A stretch of DNA of 64,000 nucleotides from an uncultured Schlesneria sp. (GCA_903840265.1 CAIMFH010000021.1:62001-126000), one strand, 5' to 3'; positions 16,073 through 24,803 are shown, counted from the first letter of the stretch. Numbers and translations are program-made. The notes: generated by a model from the letters alone, not told the origin.

Positions 16073-16630
16073 TCATCCTAGCTCAACTTCCGCCGGCGCA
16101 ATTGTCTTCGCGGCGGAGTCGCTTCCGGTGAACTGCGGCAACTCGCAACGACTCGCTTCCCAGCCGTGATGTCGCAACGTTCCGCGGAATGGAGCTTCAC
16201 CCGCAACTTTACCGGTCAACCGATAACGAGCCGCATCGAAGCCTGCGGGAACTTCCACGGCCGCGCCTTCTTCGTCGCTGACGACCGCACGGAGCGAGAA
16301 TAGCCGGTCTAGCACCTTGGCAGCGTCTTGATGGATCGCTCGCACGGCTGCGCCGACTTGATCGTCGGTGTAACCGGAGAGATCTTCTTTCAGGAAGTCG
16401 ACCAGTCGTGCTTCGCGTTGTAAGGTGGCCAGAAGCGTGACAGCTTCGCTTTGATTGGGTCGTTTCGGTTCCGGACGGGGTCGCTCTTCGGCCTTGGGGG
16501 CAGGAGCGGGCTGAACGGGGGCTGGCTCGGGTGCGGCGAGTCCTACCAAAGCTCGATCAACGCGCGACGCTACTTCGCCGTTGAACAGCACCTTAAAGAA
16601 CACTCGAAACGCAAGCAAAATCCGGCCCAT
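16073..16630 (-). CDS. DUF2760 protein, Hsp70 partner
   Basis: A 185-residue protein. The N-terminus (ILLAFRVFFKVLFNGEVA) is amphipathic or membrane-associated. A Pro/Ala/Glu/Lys-rich linker follows, and the DUF2760 domain (from EAVTLLATLQREARLVDFLKED to the end) contains VGAAVRAIHQDAAKVL and GTLRHHGWEASRCELP. DUF2760 genes are regularly found beside this Hsp70 type, as here. The role is probably in assembly or delivery to the Hsp70, but it is not experimentally defined as far as I know. Confidence 0.88.
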   Translation of the reverse strand: MGRILLAFRVFFKVLFNGEVASRVDRALVGLAAPEPAPVQPAPAPKAEERPRPEPKRPNQSEAVTLLATLQREARLVDFLKEDLSGYTDDQVGAAVRAIHQDAAKVLDRLFSLRAVVSDEEGAAVEVPAGFDAARYRLTGKVAGEAPFRGTLRHHGWEASRCELPQFTGSDSAAKTIAPAEVELG

Positions 16631-16912
16631 GAAGGGTCTCTCCCGATGTCATAATCAGTCGTGCAAACCCCAAGTAGCGCGGGTGAAATCGCAATTGTCA
16701 ACCAAGTCCGCCGAACAGACTGGCAATCACCTATCTGAAGAGTCTGTGAAACATGTTGCATTCGGTAGACGCTGTGCGTTTCCGCGCGTAGAGTCATTCA
16801 CGTCTACAATCTGTCGCTCGAAAGCTGAGGCCTTTTCATCAAGCCTTTGCACCCCGCACGCTGTGTGTGCGAATGCCATTGAATACCAGAACAACCGAAA
16901 GTTGATCACGCG

Positions 16913-18412
16913 ATGAAAGTTCAGCAGTTCCTTGACCATCACGGTCTGAAACAGAATCCGTTCAGCCAGGAAGATGCTCAGACCGACCCGCTATTCCAGC
17001 AATTCTGCGCCCGCGGAACCTTCCACCCCGCCTGGGACAAGATTTACGGCGACCCTGCCACACCGTCCACGGCCGTCGTCTTCGGTGAAAAGGGAAGTGG
17101 TAAAACCGCGCTGCGGCTGCAGATCGTTGAACACACGGCCGAACACAACAAAGCAAATCCCGACAATCGCGTCTTCATTATCGAGTACGATGACTTCAAT
17201 CCATTCTTGGATTGTTTCAACGAAAAGATGGCCTGGCCCGGCGGGACACCCGAACGGACCCTGACCAAATGGCGGCTGTGGGATCACATCGACTGCATCC
17301 TATCGATCGCGGTGACGCGTTTGATTGATGATGTGCTCGATGAACGAACTCACGGCGCGCCGCAGCCGTTTGAAGTCGTCGGCGACAAGTTGCAGAACAT
17401 GACGCGTTCCCAGAAGCGCGATCTGCTGCTGCTGGCTGCGTTCTACGACCGCAGCACGCATGTCAGTCCGCAGCATCGCTGGACCAGCCTGCGTCGCAAG
17501 CTGCGATTCCAGAACTGGAAGACCTGGTGGCAATTGGGTCTGGGGGCAGGGGTGTCGCTGGGACTGTTCGGGTTGCTCGCGCAACTCGGCAGTTTGAAGC
17601 AGTTTGGACAGTGGTGGACCTGGGTCATCCTGATCGCAGCCTGGGCTCCTTTCTTGTACAAGCATGGCCAATTGACGTGGCTGAGCTGGAAGATCAAGCG
17701 CCAGGTCCGAGTGCTCGATCGTCACGTCAATCCGCTGCGTGAAGTCTTGTCGGGATTTGAAGCGGGCGATCTGATCGGTCAACCGCTGCCCGCTCGCGAA
17801 CGCAGCGACGATCGTTACGAATTACTCGGCAAGCTGCTGGCGATTCTGAAGTCGCTGGGATTTACCTCCGTCACGGTGCTGGTCGACCGCGTCGACGAAC
17901 CGCATCTGATCAACGGTTCGCCTGATCGGATGAAGGCATTCCTGTGGCCGATGTTCGATAACAAGTTCCTCAAGCTGGCGGGACTCGGCTTCAAGCTGCT
18001 GCTGCCGGTCGAAGTCAGCTTCTATCTGGCGAAGGAAGACAAAGAGTTCTACGAGCGGTCTCGCTTAGACAAGCAGAACCTGATCCGCTCGCTCGAATGG
18101 ACTGGCGAATCGCTCTACGATCTGGCCAATGATCGCATCCGCGCCAGCAATCCTCAGAATCAGGCTGCGGCATCGAAGCTGAAGTCGTGGTTTGACGATT
18201 CCATCAGCGAGCCTGAACTGGTCAGCACGTTGGCTCGATTGCGAGTCCCCCGGCACCTGTTCAAGTTCCTGCACCGACTGCTAGTTGAACACTGTCACCG
18301 CTATACCGACGAATCGCCCAAATGGCAGATCAGTCGCGAGACGCTGCAGTCGACTCTGGCTGTCTACATGCGGGATCTGGAAGCCTACGATCGCGGCCTG
18401 GGAACGGGTTGA
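16913..18412 (+). CDS. Membrane-associated P-loop ATPase
   Basis: A 499-residue protein. Walker A is VVFGEKGSGKTALRLQ (about residues 56-70). A candidate Walker B is SVTVLVDRVDEPH (about 317-329), with the acidic pair DE. Two hydrophobic segments between residues 205 and 255 (LGLGAGVSLGLFGLLAQL and WWTWVILIAAWAPFLY) should anchor it in the membrane with both ATPase parts on the same side. The N-terminal GLKQNPFSQEDAQTDPLF resembles the start of ExeA-type AAA proteins. The gene stands alone, divergent from the DUF2760/Hsp70 pair with about 280 bp between. The family is not one I can name; STAND-like or ExeA-like ATPases are alternatives. Confidence 0.65.
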   Translation: MKVQQFLDHHGLKQNPFSQEDAQTDPLFQQFCARGTFHPAWDKIYGDPATPSTAVVFGEKGSGKTALRLQIVEHTAEHNKANPDNRVFIIEYDDFNPFLDCFNEKMAWPGGTPERTLTKWRLWDHIDCILSIAVTRLIDDVLDERTHGAPQPFEVVGDKLQNMTRSQKRDLLLLAAFYDRSTHVSPQHRWTSLRRKLRFQNWKTWWQLGLGAGVSLGLFGLLAQLGSLKQFGQWWTWVILIAAWAPFLYKHGQLTWLSWKIKRQVRVLDRHVNPLREVLSGFEAGDLIGQPLPARERSDDRYELLGKLLAILKSLGFTSVTVLVDRVDEPHLINGSPDRMKAFLWPMFDNKFLKLAGLGFKLLLPVEVSFYLAKEDKEFYERSRLDKQNLIRSLEWTGESLYDLANDRIRASNPQNQAAASKLKSWFDDSISEPELVSTLARLRVPRHLFKFLHRLLVEHCHRYTDESPKWQISRETLQSTLAVYMRDLEAYDRGLGTG

Positions 18413-18435
18413 GATCTTGCGGGCCCTGACCTCAT

Positions 18436-18466
18436 CAGGGCCATGTTCTTCAAGGACATGGCCCTG
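18436..18466. terminator. Hairpin after ATPase gene
   Basis: CAGGGCCATGT and ACATGGCCCTG pair perfectly around a 9-base loop, 24 bp after the ATPase stop codon. No U-tract follows, so it may be a pause or mRNA-stabilising hairpin rather than an intrinsic terminator. Confidence 0.6.
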
Positions 18467-18542
18467 TGTCATTCACGGCACTCCCAATGTTGTTAGAATC
18501 GCCGCGTGGCATTCTATGACGATTCAACGGGAGGGTGGCTCG

Positions 18543-19730
18543 ATGTCGCGTTTTGCATGGTCTATGGTTGTCTTCGGAGTTCTGCTGGCGTTGCCTGCGT
18601 TGGTCAATGCGGCCGGGCCTGAGCCCATTCTCATCTGGCCGCATGGGGCTCCCAACGCCGCAGGGGATGAAGAACGCGACAAGCCTGAACTTCGAGCCTA
18701 CTTGCCTGCCAAAGACAAGGCGACCGGCGCGGCCATCGTGATTTGTCCTGGTGGCGGATATGGCGCTCTGGCGACCGATCACGAAGGGCATCAAGTCGCC
18801 AAGTGGGCCAATTCGATTGGTGTCGCGGGCTTCGTGCTGAAATACCGCCTGGCACCTCGCTATCGCCATCCGGCCCCACTGCAAGACGCTCAGCGAGCGA
18901 TCCGCTACGTCCGTGCGAATGCCGAGAAACTCGGTGTCGCTACTAACCGGATTGGGATCCTGGGGTTCTCGGCCGGCGGACATCTCGCTTCCACGGCGGC
19001 GACCCATTTTGATGAAGGAAATAAAGCGAGCACCGACCCCGTCGCTCAACAAAGTTCGCGCCCCGACTTTGCGGTTCTTTGCTATCCCGTGATTAGCCTG
19101 ACCGAGAAGTTTGCACATACCGGATCGGCCAAGAATCTCTTGGGTGATCAGGCGACGCCTGAACTCTTGGAGAATCTCTCCAACGACAAACAGGTCACGC
19201 CGCAGACCCCACCGACCTTCCTGTTTCACACCGGTGAGGATTCAGGTGTCCCCGTCGAAAACAGTCTGGCGTTCTATGCGGCCTGTCGAAAAGCAAAAGT
19301 CCCCGCCGAATTGCACGTCTATCAGAACGGGCCTCACGGTGTCGGTCTCGCCCCCGCCGATCCTGCGGTCTACGGCTGGAAAGATCGACTCGGTGAATGG
19401 CTGCAGGCCAACGGTTTCCTGGCTGATGTGAAGCGAGCCCCCGTCGCAGGCGAGATCACACTGAACGGCAAGCCGCTTCGCTGGGGGATGATCGCGCTCG
19501 TGCCGCAAGACAAAAACAAACCGCGAGCGTGGGCGATGGTCTCGCAAGGCAAGTATTCGATCGACGCGGCTCACGGCCCAGCACTGGGAACGAACTCCGT
19601 GATCATCTATGACCTGGGATCCGTCGAACCCAAGCCGACAATCGAAGACTTTGTGGTTTATGACAAGCTAGGTCTGATCGTCGATGTCCATGAGAGTGGC
19701 AATGCGTTCACGTTCGACCTTGGCAAGTAA
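18543..19730 (+). CDS. Secreted alpha/beta-hydrolase (acetyl-xylan esterase-like) with C-terminal beta domain
   Basis: A 395-residue protein. The signal peptide (MSRFAWSMVVFGVLLALPALVNA) precedes an esterase domain of the BD-FAE/axe type: VICPGGGYGALATDHEG (oxyanion HGGG-like loop), GILGFSAGGHLAS (nucleophile GFSAGG), FLFHTGEDSGVPVENS (acid) and YQNGPHGVGL (His). After about residue 300 an extra domain, EITLNGKPLRWGMIALVPQD...GKYSIDAA, resembles the carboxypeptidase-regulatory-like domain common in planctomycete lipoproteins. The ATG at 18543 has GGGAGGG upstream and opens the signal peptide. A paralogue without this extra domain is at 26129. Likely role: deacetylation of plant or algal polysaccharide. 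Confidence 0.87.
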   Translation: MSRFAWSMVVFGVLLALPALVNAAGPEPILIWPHGAPNAAGDEERDKPELRAYLPAKDKATGAAIVICPGGGYGALATDHEGHQVAKWANSIGVAGFVLKYRLAPRYRHPAPLQDAQRAIRYVRANAEKLGVATNRIGILGFSAGGHLASTAATHFDEGNKASTDPVAQQSSRPDFAVLCYPVISLTEKFAHTGSAKNLLGDQATPELLENLSNDKQVTPQTPPTFLFHTGEDSGVPVENSLAFYAACRKAKVPAELHVYQNGPHGVGLAPADPAVYGWKDRLGEWLQANGFLADVKRAPVAGEITLNGKPLRWGMIALVPQDKNKPRAWAMVSQGKYSIDAAHGPALGTNSVIIYDLGSVEPKPTIEDFVVYDKLGLIVDVHESGNAFTFDLGK

Positions 19731-19755
19731 CCCCGTGTTTTCCGCCTGTCGGAAG

Positions 19756-20535
19756 TCACGATTCCGGCAGTTGGAACAGGCGGCGGGCGTTTCGTGTGGT
19801 TGCGGCGGCGACTTCTTCTTTGGAGATCCCCCGCGACTCGGCCAGGCAGGCGGCGGTCAATCGAACGTGAGCGGGTTCGTTGCGCTTGCTGCGATAGGGA
19901 GTCGGTGCGAGATACGGCGAGTCTGTCTCGACCAGCAGCCGATCCAGTGGCAGTGTCGCCGACAATTGCCGCAGCGTATCGTTCTTCTTGAATGTCAGCA
20001 TGCCCGCGAACGACAGATGCATCCCCATCTCGAGGCAGGCGGCCGCTGTTTCTGCGGAGCCGCAGAACGAATGCATCGCGCCGTTGAAGGGACCGGCCGC
20101 GGCATGGTGCCGCAGCACGGCGAGCGTTTCGGCTTCGGCTTCGCGGCAATGAACGACGAACGGCAGGTTCAACTGTCGCGATAGTTCGATGTGCCGATTG
20201 AAAAACTCGATCTGCAGATCGATCGGCGCGTAGTCCCAGTATTTGTCGAGCCCCGTCTCGCCCAGACCCACGACTTTGGGGGCCTTCATCAGTTCGACGA
20301 TCTGCTCCCAGTCGCCCGGCTGCGCCGCCAACACATAGTTGGGATGCAGACCCACGATTGCATAGACGCAGGAGTATTTCTGGGCGAGTTCGACGACTCG
20401 ACGGCAGCTATCGAGCGTGATACCCACGGCGATCATCGTCTTCACACCGGCGTCGACAGCACGTTGAATCGTGTCGGCGCAGTCCTGCGTAAACGATTCT
20501 TCGTCCAGGTGGCAGTGTGTATCAATCCATTCCAT
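19756..20535 (-). CDS. TatD-family metal-dependent hydrolase (DNase-like)
   Basis: A 259-residue TIM-barrel hydrolase of normal family length. Metal ligands are all present: IDTHCHLD (HxH), GLGETGLD (Glu), FVVHCREAEAE (His), AMHSFCGS (His) and LLVETDSPYLAP (Asp). TatD enzymes are 3'-5' exonucleases or phosphoesterases. The ATG at 20535 is chosen over the in-frame GTG at 20550, which lacks support. Five bases upstream of the start begins one copy of a 90-bp dispersed repeat that is also found just upstream of the aquaporin gene. Confidence 0.93.
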   Translation of the reverse strand: MEWIDTHCHLDEESFTQDCADTIQRAVDAGVKTMIAVGITLDSCRRVVELAQKYSCVYAIVGLHPNYVLAAQPGDWEQIVELMKAPKVVGLGETGLDKYWDYAPIDLQIEFFNRHIELSRQLNLPFVVHCREAEAETLAVLRHHAAAGPFNGAMHSFCGSAETAAACLEMGMHLSFAGMLTFKKNDTLRQLSATLPLDRLLVETDSPYLAPTPYRSKRNEPAHVRLTAACLAESRGISKEEVAAATTRNARRLFQLPES

Positions 20536-20540
20536 TAAAG

Positions 20541-20630
20541 CGCATCTCACTTAGCTGTGGCGTCCCGCGAGCAGAACACCGCTTAGTCTAACCCTTGTTT
20601 CAACGCGACACGTAAGTGCTACCCGCACCA
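20541..20630. repeat. 90-bp dispersed repeat, copy A
   Basis: Aligns without gaps to 62821-62910 with about 73 of 90 bases identical. The best-conserved core is CAACGCGACA plus TAAGTGCT. In both places the element starts a few bases upstream of the start codon of a minus-strand gene (tatD here, the aquaporin there), in the same orientation. It therefore occupies the 5' leader or promoter of both genes. Confidence 0.75.
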
Positions 20631-20817
20631 GCAGTCATCTCCAGGCGAAACGCCAGATCGGCTCCGCCTGAACAAGACGGCAATCAGACGCGAAGTTCGC
20701 CATAATCGCGGCACGAGCGGCTCGCGGCAAGCTGACGAGAGAAATCAACGGTTGCAGCATCTGATCAACTTCCACTTGCGGACTGCGACCGGCTTACTTT
20801 CACAGCCCTCGTTTCAT

Positions 20818-22422
20818 TCAAGTCGACGTGACCTTCGTTTGATATTCAGGTGATTCCATCCACTCATCCAAGCTCAATTCGATAAACCGCTGGATCGGAA
20901 TCGTCGTCACGCCCATTATCGCAGTGACCATGATAAAGCCGGGCCAGATCGGAAAGTTGATCCAGATCACGGCGCAAAAGACGACCAGAGCCAGGAATCC
21001 CAGCATCTGACTGGGGCCACTCCACCAGTGCTTGGCAGTGACATAGTAAATCGCAGACACCTGGCATAGTAGCACTCCCGCCAAGGCGGCAATGACGCCC
21101 GTCATGAAAATGACCGTCGGATCGCGAAGGGCAGCAAAAGCAATGGCGATACCGATCGGCAGTGCGGCCAGTTGATGTTCCCAGCAGATCGCTCGAGCCT
21201 TGGCCCAGAGGACAGTGGATCGATCAATCGGCAATAGCATCAGGTCGTGCCAGGTCTTCTGTCGAAATTCGGCCGAGAGCAACGAATCGAATCGAACCGC
21301 GAACAGGATCGGACAGGCACACTCGGCCATAATCCCAATTGCCAGGGGAAAAGTGGTGTTCCATTGCAGCAGCGCCGAAAAGACGACCACATTCGCCAGC
21401 AGGAAGTAGACCACGTTCCAGCTTCGCTGCGATCGCAACCCGATCAACACGTAGGCGTCCTTCCAATAAAGCGGGGCCGCTCCACATCGGGGTCGTCCGG
21501 TGACGACAGAGCCCTCACTCACTTCTGACGACTCCGCGTGATCGGTACTCGTCAGCGAGCGGAAGCGATTGATCATGATGACTGCGGCGTAGCGAAAGAT
21601 GCAGCACGCTGCCAGGAAATGCATCCAGTAAGAGGGTGACAAGGGATCAAATAATTCGGGAGCCGAACTGATCCGCAGGATCACCATGACGGGTGCCGAC
21701 TGCCACGGCAAATCGGTTAGGCTTCTCCACCACGACGTATGCGGGGCGGACCAGTCTCCCGTCGCAAGCCAGGTCACGACGAGGATCGCTAGTGCCGTCA
21801 ACCAGAACAACAGGTGATACAGCAGCATCAGGATAAACGTTGTCATCGCGGCCGTGGTCGACGTGTTTGCGCTTTCAGTCGAAATCACTCCGGCCAGTGC
21901 GGCCATGCTGGCTGTCAGCAGAGTCAACATCAGTAGTCCCCAACCATACGCAGCAAGTTGAGCCATGTTCGCTCCGCCCAATGTCATGGTAAAATAGACG
22001 AGCGGAGTCAGCACCAGCACCGAGCAGGCGATCGTGACCCAACGAGCCAACGATTTGCAGCAGAGCAACGCCAGCGGACCGATTCCCGTCAATCGGACAA
22101 GTTCGCGTAGTTCGCTGGAAACCTCCCAGCAGATGGCTTGCGCGGCATGAGTCGCTCCACCACCAAGAATCAGCAGCACGGCGATCGCGAATAAAACTCG
22201 CAGGCCATCGCGACCCTGATTTGCATACCAATGATCGGACCAGAACAGGTAGCAAAACAGACTGATTAACAAAAGTGGGGCGACGAGGAAGATTTGAGGC
22301 AGGATAAAAAAGGCTTCGCGTCGCAGGCACCATTCCCAAAGTACCGCGATCCGCTGCCGGTAAGTCAGTGCGTAACCTGAGCCGGAATTGCTCGGAGCGT
22401 CTGCAATGGAGAGAGTGCTCAT
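20818..22422 (-). CDS. Multi-spanning membrane protein, ABC-2 permease-like
   Basis: A 534-residue integral membrane protein with about 11-12 hydrophobic segments. The N-terminus is cytosolic (RQRIAVLWEWCLRREAFF), followed by a helix LVAPLLLISLFCYLF. The segment SSELRELVRLTGIGPLALLCCKSLARW resembles the coupling region of ABC-2 type exporters, in which a motif such as ELELLLLTPI follows a helix. No ATPase subunit is adjacent, which would be expected for an ABC permease. The ATG at 22422 is preferred over the upstream in-frame start. A role in export or gliding-type machinery is possible; I am not certain of the family. Confidence 0.65.
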   Translation of the reverse strand: MSTLSIADAPSNSGSGYALTYRQRIAVLWEWCLRREAFFILPQIFLVAPLLLISLFCYLFWSDHWYANQGRDGLRVLFAIAVLLILGGGATHAAQAICWEVSSELRELVRLTGIGPLALLCCKSLARWVTIACSVLVLTPLVYFTMTLGGANMAQLAAYGWGLLMLTLLTASMAALAGVISTESANTSTTAAMTTFILMLLYHLLFWLTALAILVVTWLATGDWSAPHTSWWRSLTDLPWQSAPVMVILRISSAPELFDPLSPSYWMHFLAACCIFRYAAVIMINRFRSLTSTDHAESSEVSEGSVVTGRPRCGAAPLYWKDAYVLIGLRSQRSWNVVYFLLANVVVFSALLQWNTTFPLAIGIMAECACPILFAVRFDSLLSAEFRQKTWHDLMLLPIDRSTVLWAKARAICWEHQLAALPIGIAIAFAALRDPTVIFMTGVIAALAGVLLCQVSAIYYVTAKHWWSGPSQMLGFLALVVFCAVIWINFPIWPGFIMVTAIMGVTTIPIQRFIELSLDEWMESPEYQTKVTST

Positions 22423-22710
22423 GCGAATCAACTCAAAGGGCGGCCGATAGATGTGTCTGTCGTTTCAATCGTATCGCCCAGGTCTCTGTAACGACATTCG
22501 TCGCGTGATATCAAATCCGAGACGAGGCGATGTCGCGAGAAATTCTTCGCCGCATTTTGCTGATCCCCCAAAATTCTGTTAGGAGGACAATTGATTCGGA
22601 TGTAAAATAGAGGTGACGGACGACTGAGGAGACGAGAATGGCTGCGGTAAAAGCTCAGTAGAGTCTGTCAACCTCTGTTCGTGTTTGCTTTGATTTGGCA
22701 GCCATAACTC

Positions 22711-22877
22711 GTAGGGAGGGCGTTGTCGGCGTCAGCGGATTTCGCGATACGTTTTGAAGGTTTCGCCCGGGTTTATCCCGAAGGTCTTCACCTCAAATCC
22801 TGTTAACGGGGAATCACGATCCAAAACTCGCCGTAAAGCCCGATGAAAGGCCACCCTCTGGTGGCCTTTCTTTTTTT
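22711..22877 (+). ncRNA. Candidate structured RNA with intrinsic terminator
   Basis: Paired segments can be traced by eye. GGGC (22718-22721) pairs with GCCC (22838-22841), CGGCG (22727-22731) with CGCCG (22829-22833), and GTTTTG (22751-22756) with CAAAAC (22822-22827). Inside are small hairpins such as CGGG-TTTAT-CCCG. This makes a rod with internal bubbles, about 125 nt long, followed at once by a textbook terminator. It could be a free-standing small RNA (a 6S-like rod is one option) or a cis-acting leader of osmC. I could not match it to a known Rfam family from memory. Confidence 0.5.
22846..22877 (+). terminator. Intrinsic terminator
   Basis: AAAGGCCAC (22846-22854) and GTGGCCTTT (22861-22869) form a perfect 9-bp stem with a 6-base loop, followed by C and seven T. 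It ends whatever is transcribed upstream on the plus strand; the only candidate is the structured element at 22711. Confidence 0.88.
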
Positions 22878-22968
22878 GCACAAGGCGCGGACGTGGAACG
22901 ATAGGCAGGGTTCACGTAGATGCGGTATCCTGCGGAAAACAATCCGATCTCTCTGAGTGAAGCCCGCC

Positions 22969-23469
22969 ATGAACGCTACTGAACTCCGCGCCAAACAAGC
23001 TCCCTTCAAGAATAAGTATCGCGACGATCCTGCATCGGCACTGGTCACGTTGCGAGCCGTCGGGCGGCTGGATATCGACAGCGTCACCTGCCAGCTCGAT
23101 CTGCATCCAAATCCCTCCTGTGCCGGATTGCATCCGCTCACAGGTGGCGACGGCAGCGGAGCCTGCTCGGCCGAGATGCTGCTGCATGCGCTCGTTGGCT
23201 GTGCGGGAGTCACACTGGGTGCGGTTGCTACCGCAATGGAAATCGCGATTCGTACCGGTTCGATCACAGCCGAAGGAGACGTTGATTTTCGCGGCACGCT
23301 GGGGATCAGTCGCGACGTACCAATCGGCTTTCAAGAGATTCGTTTGAAGTTCGATCTGGATTCAGACGCGCCACCAGAAAAACTGGCCAAGCTGATCGAG
23401 CTGACCGAGCGATACTGCGTCGTGTATCAGACGCTGAAGAATTCGCCTCGATTGGTGCAGGCCGACTAG
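22969..23469 (+). CDS. OsmC-family protein
   Basis: A 166-residue protein with the OsmC/Ohr fold pattern: GACSAEMLLHALVGCAGVTL carries the first conserved Cys in the central helix, and LIELTERYCVVYQTLK carries the second. These two cysteines form the peroxidatic/resolving pair of OsmC enzymes, which reduce organic hydroperoxides. The ATG at 22969 is chosen; an in-frame GTG lies four codons upstream. It lies 91 bp downstream of a strong terminator and a structured element, so its expression could depend on antitermination. It is monocistronic. Confidence 0.85.
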   Translation: MNATELRAKQAPFKNKYRDDPASALVTLRAVGRLDIDSVTCQLDLHPNPSCAGLHPLTGGDGSGACSAEMLLHALVGCAGVTLGAVATAMEIAIRTGSITAEGDVDFRGTLGISRDVPIGFQEIRLKFDLDSDAPPEKLAKLIELTERYCVVYQTLKNSPRLVQAD

Positions 23470-23487
23470 GCTTGCTGTAGTGCTTAT

Positions 23488-23600
23488 TCGTGGGATGGGC
23501 TTCCAACCCGTCGCTTTGGCTTCGGCCTTTGAGCTGAGTTTTTGTCTTCGTGGCACATCGTGCGCTGCGAAGAAAGACGGGTTGGAACCCCGCCCCACGA
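23488..23600. repeat. Inverted pair of 25-bp repeats after osmC
   Basis: Arms at 23488-23512 and 23576-23600 match as inverted repeats at 22 of 25 bases (core TTCCAACCCGTC). Related words occur at 5820-5838 and near 45170. This fits a family of intergenic palindromes common in this genome. The pair lies between osmC and the next plus-strand gene. Confidence 0.7.
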
Positions 23601-23742
23601 AAGAAAGCCACGTCACTTCGCAAGAGATTGACATTGAACACGGCGTTCGCTGGAATGAATGCGGAGCCAGACATCGACTGTGATGGCCCGTTCTACTCTT
23701 CTCGATCATCTGACGTTCTCGTCCATTTAGGGGGCCACCTTG

Positions 23743-24708
23743 ATGTCGATGAAACTTTTCATGTCAGCGGCCTTGATCGGTACGCTCCTTAGTATGCAGG
23801 TGTTCGCCCAGGACAAGGCACCCGCTGCTGCCGGGGGAAAATCGGAACCGGCGGCAGAGAAAGAGACCTCGGCTAAGAAGGATGAACCGGTAACGAAGCC
23901 CACCGCCAAGCCAGTTTCTAAAGCCGGTAAGACACCACCCGCCAAGCCGCTGGATAAGCGAACAGGAGCGACGAGTGGAAAGGGTGGCTCAGCAGCAGCC
24001 GATGGCACCGCACCTGGGGCAGGGGGTGATCCCGCGTCAGATTCCTCTGCCAGCAAGACGGGGACAGCAAACGGCGTTGCTGCGGAACCCAACTGGCAGT
24101 TCGAAGAAATCGCCTTGCAACCCTACGGCACCACAGGGTTCACCCGCGATAAGATCAGTCTGAATCCACCGGACGGCCATTCGTTCGTTGAAGTCCGGTT
24201 TCGAGTGACCGCCCTGCGCCCCGATCCGAAGGCGATCGACAACTACGCGAAGGTGTGGAAGAACGTCAATCGGAAAGACCTGACGCAACGTTCGAAGCTC
24301 GGCGCCCGCGCGTTTGAAATGAGGCACCTCGCACTCACGGATTCTGCGGGAGTCCGATACCAAGCCCTTTGGAATCTGGACGAGGCCGTGCGGTACAACG
24401 TCTACACGGCCGAGATCCAGCAGAACAGCACCAGTCAGACTCACCAAGGATTCTGGAAGGCCAACAACGCGGCCAACACGCCCTATAAGTGGGTCGACTC
24501 GGAACAATCATTCCTCACCAGGACGATCCGGCCTCCCAATCGACCGGCCATTGTCGAGCAGGTCACGTATTTCTCGGGCATTCTGGAAGTCGCAAATGCA
24601 GTCGATGTCAACTTCCTGTTCGGCATCCCCAACTCGGTTGATCGAGAATCGCTGAGTCTGGTCTATGAATCGCGACCGTATGCGATGAAGCGGACGACGG
24701 TGCCGTAG
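23743..24708 (+). CDS. Secreted protein with Lys/Ala/Pro-rich linker, unknown function
   Basis: A 321-residue protein. A signal peptide (KLFMSAALIGTLLSMQVFAQ) is followed by about 85 residues of low-complexity Lys/Ala/Pro/Gly sequence, then a globular domain from about residue 105. That domain has ALRPDPKAIDNYAKVWKNVN, FEMRHLALTDSAGVRYQALWNLDE and FSGILEVANAVDVNFLFGIP, and looks beta-rich. No family is recognised. The linker suggests that the domain is held away from the membrane or wall. The ATG at 23743 is chosen because AGGGGG lies upstream; an ATG at 23749 is also possible. It stands alone. Confidence 0.7.
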   Translation: MSMKLFMSAALIGTLLSMQVFAQDKAPAAAGGKSEPAAEKETSAKKDEPVTKPTAKPVSKAGKTPPAKPLDKRTGATSGKGGSAAADGTAPGAGGDPASDSSASKTGTANGVAAEPNWQFEEIALQPYGTTGFTRDKISLNPPDGHSFVEVRFRVTALRPDPKAIDNYAKVWKNVNRKDLTQRSKLGARAFEMRHLALTDSAGVRYQALWNLDEAVRYNVYTAEIQQNSTSQTHQGFWKANNAANTPYKWVDSEQSFLTRTIRPPNRPAIVEQVTYFSGILEVANAVDVNFLFGIPNSVDRESLSLVYESRPYAMKRTTVP

Positions 24709-24769
24709 AGGCTCACTTCATCTTCCCATCCACGGGGGGGCATGACAGAGCTGGCGAGCTGAGCGCAAT

Positions 24770-24803
24770 AAAAACGCCCTGCGTTCGTAACGCAAGGCGT
24801 TCA
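24770..24803 (-). terminator. Intrinsic terminator for the DUF892/DUF6496 genes
   Basis: On the minus strand AACGCCTTGCGTTA and AACGCAGGGCGTT form a stem around a tiny loop, followed by TTTTTATT. It lies about 150 bp after the DUF6496 stop and would end that transcript. On the plus strand no T-tract follows. Confidence 0.7.

Larger units (their letters stand above)
22423..22968. other. Long intergenic region with structured element
   Basis: 546 bp without a convincing protein gene. It contains a 7-codon frame with a good ribosome site (GAGGAGACGAGA before ATG at 22638, stop TAG at 22659-22661, peptide MAAVKAQ), then the structured RNA candidate at 22711-22877 with its intrinsic terminator. 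The plus-strand osmC gene begins 91 bp after the terminator. The first part (22423-22560) is the likely promoter zone of the minus-strand membrane protein. Confidence 0.6.

Noticed and set aside
22680-22720. tRNA-like or tmRNA-like segment
   Set aside because: No T-loop (GTTCGANTC), acceptor stem or CCA pattern is present.
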